This document shows positions 20,273 to 24,322 of a stretch of 24,322 bases of DNA, in pieces; within the stretch, counting starts at the first letter, position 1, and each line of letters starts with the position of its first letter. The DNA comes from Smittium mucronatum. Taxonomy: Eukaryota; Kickxellomycota; Harpellomycetes; Harpellales; Legeriomycetaceae. The notes beneath the pieces were generated by a model, which saw nothing but the letters and a program-made list of their open reading frames with translations, was not told where the DNA came from and ran no database searches. The position numbers were made by a program, and so were the translations under genes. The stretch is from assembly GCA_001953115.1 (NCBI GenBank), contig LSSL01006952.1:1-24322 (forward strand), given 5' to 3'.

Positions 20273-20436
20273 CCCTTTCCAGGCCCAAATTTGGGCCTTA
20301 CCCCTATTAGTGTATATTTACAATTCCAATTGGTTCAAAAATATGATCAGCCCAATGGTATACAAATAAAATTATACTAATAATAACATTGAGCGGAAAG
20401 TGAAGGCCATTTTTTGTACCATCGCCCCTGAAAGGG
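20273..20436 (+). mobile_element. TTAA-type miniature element, copy 2 (piggyBac-like ends)
   Basis: 164 bases flanked on both sides by TTAA (20269-20272 and 20437-20440). The ends are inverted repeats: left CCCTTTCCAGG, right (reverse-complemented) CCCTTTCAGGGG. A TTAA duplication with CCCT-type ends is the hallmark of the piggyBac superfamily, so this is best read as a non-autonomous miniature element of that kind. A perfect 18-base palindrome sits inside the left end. It has no coding capacity. Copy 1, in opposite orientation, lies 0.67 kb to the left. Confidence 0.7.
20281..20298. repeat. perfect 18-bp palindrome
   Basis: AGGCCCAAATTTGGGCCT is its own reverse complement. It begins eight bases inside the left end of miniature element copy 2. 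Copy 1 has a diverged version (TAGTTTGAGCCCGG). Confidence 0.85.
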
Positions 20437-20440
20437 TTAA

Positions 20441-22000
20441 TAGGGGCATTATTTGTTATTTAAAAAAAGAAAGAATGGCAGTTTGAGAGATATTTATTAG
20501 CTAACCTTTTAATTAGCGTTGGTTGGGACAGGATTTGGGATCTGGGCCTAATGGACAAACATTGGAAATCAGAGGAGAATAGAGGGTGGAAGGGATTGTG
20601 GGTATTTTCATTGGTAGGAGACTGTTTTTAGCGTCAAAAATTACTAATTCATTGATTCATTTGTTTATTTATTTATTACTTGAGAAAGCTCACTACTCAT
20701 CCGTATATTTTAAAGGAAAGGTAACGGCTGCATTCGGCCGTTTTTTTTGTTTTTTAGTAATCGCAGAATTTAGGTAAATTAGGTGATCCGCTTTAATCTA
20801 TTTCAATCTGAAACATTTGTTCTGGCCCAATAGGTATAGCATATTCCAACAAATGGGCTATAACTCTAGAGCTGTAATATGAAAGATGGATGATGAATAA
20901 GAAGAGTATTGGTTGATACGCAAAACATTACCTAATGGAAGCTTCCACCTCTTAATTATTATTAATCTTGAGAGAGTTAATTATACACAGCTCTTTCGTC
21001 AGCAGTGATTGATAGGCACTTTTATTTGTAGAATTTCCAATAAATCTATTTATCAATAGCAAAACTTTGACCAATAAAGTAAAGAATTATTTTTGCGGGA
21101 AACATACCGGGATATTGGCCATGGAAATAGCACGAAATGGCGCACTAATGACGAACGAGATTAAAAAAGAAGAGTAGCTGAAAAGAACCACAAAAATGGA
21201 ATCAATACTATTTTGATTGATGTCATCACCCACACCTATAATTTGGCCCTCCCCTCTTTATTCCTCTTCCGTTCTAATAAATCCCATGTGCAAAACTGCA
21301 TTTTCTTTTAGCTAAAAGCCTTTTAAATGTCTCAGGAGCGATTACGAAATAAGATCGTTTGTATCTGATAAGCAACAGTTTACTAGCACTAACCATAATC
21401 TCCCCCCATCGTGAGTCCAAACTGACCCTTTTTAAAAAAAATCATGCTATTTTTTCTATAGCAGTAGCACGTTTTGCTCTAATTGGACGCTTTAAAGAGT
21501 ATCAACCTTTTGATCCATAAAAATCATTATATACAGCCAATAATAGTAGCCGAAAGGGTGATTAAAAAAAAAGCATTTAGTAGCGTTATTTTTTCAGTTT
21601 TTCACTTTCTATAAATCTCTTATAATAACGCAAAGGTTCTGCGTAAAAAAAAAATAATAATAACGCAAAGGGTACAAAAAAAAAAAGGCAATACTTTTGC
21701 AGCCACTAATAAAGCATAATTCTAATATTGGTAAATAGCTTTTTTTTTAACGATCAGACGAGATAGGTTGAATGCAATTGATCCTTGGACAATACAGTCC
21801 TGGCAATAAAATGAATAAATAAATGTACAAGGTGTTCTGGATCAGATTGTCAAAGTTTTTTTCTATTTTATTTTATCGCAGAATTTTAGATTGTCAAAGA
21901 AAACAAAAATATTACAAAAGTATCGCCATTTACTGCAAAGTTCGGTACAGCTGCTATAAGCAAAGGGATTAGCAATACCCACCTCATTGCTTGGTCCTCC
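20441..22000. other. gene-free DNA right of the miniature elements
   Basis: No convincing coding region. Composition is more balanced than in the left part of the window. Contents include a hairpin followed by T8 at 20723-20748 and two copies of ATAATAACGCAAAGG at 21622 and 21657. An open frame at 20586-20777 has no recognisable motif. Confidence 0.5.
20723..20748 (+). other. hairpin followed by T-run
   Basis: AACGGC and GCCGTT pair across an eight-base loop, followed immediately by eight T (two of them within the stem end). It looks like a transcript 3' end signal, for example of RNA polymerase III, but no matching RNA gene is evident upstream. Confidence 0.3.
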
Positions 22001-23908
22001 AGTTATCTGGGCTGAGCGGCCCTTCTCTCTCCTCCCCCAGATTCGACAAATACAGTATCGATCCCGTGACCATTACAGATCAGCTAGTATATTGAACTCT
22101 TCTCAGCACTCAAAAAAGATTGGAACGTAAATTACGCCTTTTAATCGCCCTAAAGACTGCGTTTCCATTCGCTAATAAAAAATAGGACGTTGATAATTTC
22201 TCCACACTTTTGCAAAAAACACAATATAATTTCACCAATTCGCACATTTTTAGTATTTTGTCCAATTAATATAATGAAGAAATTACTAATTTTGTAGAGT
22301 ATTTTTTTATTTTCATTGGAGAATAAATTTTAGCTTATCCAGTAAACTTACATTAAACAGTTGCCATTGTATAATCTGCAATAGTTTAACGTAAAGTAAT
22401 TCAATAAAAAAACAAAATTGACCAATGAAACCATTAAAACTATTATGTTTAGATTTATTTTAGCAACAATTAGGTAAAGCGTAAATTCGAGCAATTAAGA
22501 GCAATTTTGTGCACATTCACTAAATTTTGCATTACTATTTGTAAAAGCGCGGGAAAATGTATTTCGTCCATAAAAAGCAGCAGGATTTGATGATCGTCTG
22601 CATTAATGCATTTTCTCATCCTCTTTATAAACAAACGATGGGACTTTCCTTTTTTATATACTGTTGACAGGGGTTTCGCCAAATAGAAACTTGGCAAATG
22701 CTCTATTATCTGCAATTTCGTACATTTCAAATTAAAAAAAAACAGAGAAATTGCGCCGCCAATAAACATGACATTTCCGTCTTTTTTAGAAATAGACTGT
22801 TTCATAAAAAAGAAAGAAGCAACGCAACTTGTTCAATGCCAGACTAATCGATGAGGCCGTTGTTGCTGAACCCCTCTTCCTGGTCCCTTTTTCTCTTAGT
22901 GGCCCAAATATCCATTCCCTGGCCCTCTTAATCCACATATATCGTGATCTGATTGCATCATCGCTGCTTGTCCGCCAAACATCCATATAACGTTGCTAAT
23001 CAGAATCTCACAATCTATCTTTTCTGAAAATTATATAAAACAAAAAAAACTCTCATATTGGCAAATTTCTATTTGCTAATTGCTTGTTTATCCCGCTAGT
23101 TCTCCTACCTGCCTTGAATACAGGTATCTTATTTGCCAGATGCGAAAAACCCCCTTTATTTTATTTCCAGAAAAAAAAAACATCTCCCCAGTCACAACTC
23201 CCACTCTCAGTCCCATCTAACCCGACCCCACTCCCACTCGCTCTTTCTGTTTTATGGTATTGGTATCGTGTCCAATTATATCGTATAATTAGCGTACAGC
23301 CATTAGCACGTTTGCCTATTTATACTGGGAATCAAATTCGGTTGGCTATTCGATCCTCGGAGTAATCGGATTTCCCTATCCTCTCGCCTTAATTTAATAG
23401 TCTTGGTTTATTGCTTATTTAGCCATCGTATCAGCCAATACCTGCTATTTTGTAAATAAATATACGCCCTAGTGGCTTACCCAATCACTCGCCCATAGTT
23501 ATTCCAAAAAAGGCTTATTCTGTATATTTGCCCATTTTTCTCAAACATTAAATCTTCTCACCCCACTTTTATCTGGATTTATACTTGATTTTTTTCACTT
23601 GAATTTTTAGCTCCTCTAAATCCTGCCTATAGAGCTGAAAGTCTTTAGAATTTCGCCCATTTCCTTATATATTTCGCTCCATCCCCTGCGTACCCAATAT
23701 CCTTATTCTTTTTGTTTTTTAGCCTGCCTATATTCAACTATCCTACATTTGCTTGTTCTTTTTTTTTTTTTTTTAATTTTTATTGTACCTGTTATCATTA
23801 TTTATTCGCCTTCTTTTCCCCTCCCCTTTCGCAGCCCGCTTTTCGTTTTTGCGCCTTCAAAAATAAGTAAATTAGGTTTCAGTGAATACCCTTCCCTTTT
23901 GTTTCAAC
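22001..23908. promoter_or_regulatory. upstream region of the hydroxylase gene
   Basis: Nearly two kilobases without a convincing gene. From about 23040 on, the plus strand is rich in C and T, typical of fungal promoters and 5' leaders, and includes a run of 16 T at 23759-23774. A TAG at 23873-23875 closes the gene frame upstream of the start. Minus-strand open frames at 22470-22805 and 22786-22986 resemble no family I know. I cannot place a TATA box or transcription start with confidence. Confidence 0.4.
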
Positions 23909-24322
23909 ATGTCTAAAATATCAACCTTCAGCCGTAGCCAGGTCTCTGAACAAAACTCAAGAGATTCTCTATGGATAATCAACGACAATAAAGTTTACGA
24001 TATATCTAAATTCATCGACACTCACCCTGGTGGTGCCGACTGGCTCCTCAAATTCGGTGGCCAGGACGTCACCTTTGTCATGAAGGATAAGGATCTACAT
24101 TCCCATTCCGACCATTCCTATTCTTTGCTCGCTGATTTTTATATTGGCGATATAGTCGACGGCGAAAAATGGATCAACCAGCAAGCCGATTCCCATTCGC
24201 CCTCAATCAAGATTGCTGCTCCTAGTGCCAACTTTATTGATCCCAACAAGCCCATTTTCACCCAGATGTGGAACTCCAACTTTACTAATGACTTTTATCT
24301 CGAGCAGGTCCATATCCCCCGC
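23909..24322 (+). CDS. SCS7: fatty acid 2-hydroxylase, cytochrome b5 domain (partial, runs off window)
   Basis: The first 138 codons are present and the gene continues past the edge. In the family the full protein, about 370-390 residues, sits in the ER membrane and adds a 2-hydroxyl to the very-long-chain fatty acid of ceramide, using electrons through its own b5 domain. Residues about 8-85 form that domain: WIINDNKVYDISKFI, then HPGG at 39-42 with the first haem-ligand His39, then HSHSDHS at 64-70, which supplies the second His. Residues 121-138 (MWNSNFTNDFYLEQVHIPR region) are the conserved linker into the hydroxylase. The His-box catalytic domain lies outside. The start is the first ATG after an in-frame TAG, with A at -3. 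Codons favour C endings, unlike the surrounding DNA, and no intron is seen. The family call is strong; the symbol is by homology to yeast. Confidence 0.93.
   Translation, partial: MSKISTFSRSQVSEQNSRDSLWIINDNKVYDISKFIDTHPGGADWLLKFGGQDVTFVMKDKDLHSHSDHSYSLLADFYIGDIVDGEKWINQQADSHSPSIKIAAPSANFIDPNKPIFTQMWNSNFTNDFYLEQVHIPR

Noticed and set aside
21968..21989. Minus strand CAATGAGGT followed by TATTGCTAAT resembles parts of U4 snRNA.
   Set aside because: The intervening 5' stem-loop is missing and neither the start nor the rest of U4 is recognisable, so the match is probably chance.
22010..22090. A segment with ATCGATCCC that resembles a tRNA T-arm.
   Set aside because: No acceptor stem, D-arm or anticodon arm can be folded around it on either strand.
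22470..22986. Two overlapping minus-strand open frames of 111 and 66 codons.
   Set aside because: No recognisable domain, unnatural composition, overlap with each other in different frames, and no supporting context.
23084..23365. Plus-strand open frame of 93 codons upstream of the hydroxylase.
   Set aside because: It starts without ATG, is Pro/Leu-rich because the DNA is pyrimidine-rich, and shows no motif.

Overview
The window looks like nuclear DNA of a fungus, probably an early-diverging, AT-rich lineage (inference, not proven). The evidence is one clear host gene at the right edge, the N-terminal part of a cytochrome-b5-fused fatty acid 2-hydroxylase (SCS7/FA2H family); a Ty3/gypsy-type LTR retrotransposon; and a decayed DDE transposase gene with a compact 61-base GT...AG intron. 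There is no bacterial gene organisation, and I found no tRNA, rRNA or CRISPR array.

Layout. Bases 1-6.7 kb are extremely AT-rich and I find no gene there. At 7.1-7.7 kb there is a GC-richer island with short protein-like open frames and a perfect TTCG-loop hairpin; it looks like a relic I cannot name. At 8.8-9.95 kb two copies of a 21-base (seven-codon) repeat face each other and share a perfect 34-base inverted repeat. At 10.4-10.6 kb there is a run of 13 G and a 33-base tandem repeat. At 11.9-13.6 kb, minus strand, lies a transposase-like pseudogene broken by about nine stops and frameshifts, but with acidic motif blocks still readable and one intron that restores a motif exactly when removed.

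From 14.44 to 19.45 kb, minus strand, is a complete but dead Ty3/gypsy element: 195-base LTRs, a 4-base GTTG target duplication, polypurine tract, gag with a damaged zinc knuckle, then protease, reverse transcriptase, RNase H and integrase in that order. Its right LTR ends a few bases from the first of two TTAA-type miniature elements (19457-19599 and 20273-20436), which are diverged copies of each other in opposite orientation with CCCTTTC-like ends, resembling piggyBac-type non-autonomous elements. Between them sit a trinucleotide repeat, a strong G-quadruplex motif and a 25-base tandem repeat.

From about 20.4 kb to 23.9 kb composition becomes more balanced and then pyrimidine-rich. I see no convincing gene there; its last kilobase is probably the promoter and 5' leader of the hydroxylase gene, which starts at 23909 and runs off the window.

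The window is therefore mostly a graveyard of mobile DNA next to one housekeeping lipid gene. The two most notable items are the intron-bearing transposase relic of a family I cannot name and the pair of TTAA miniature elements.
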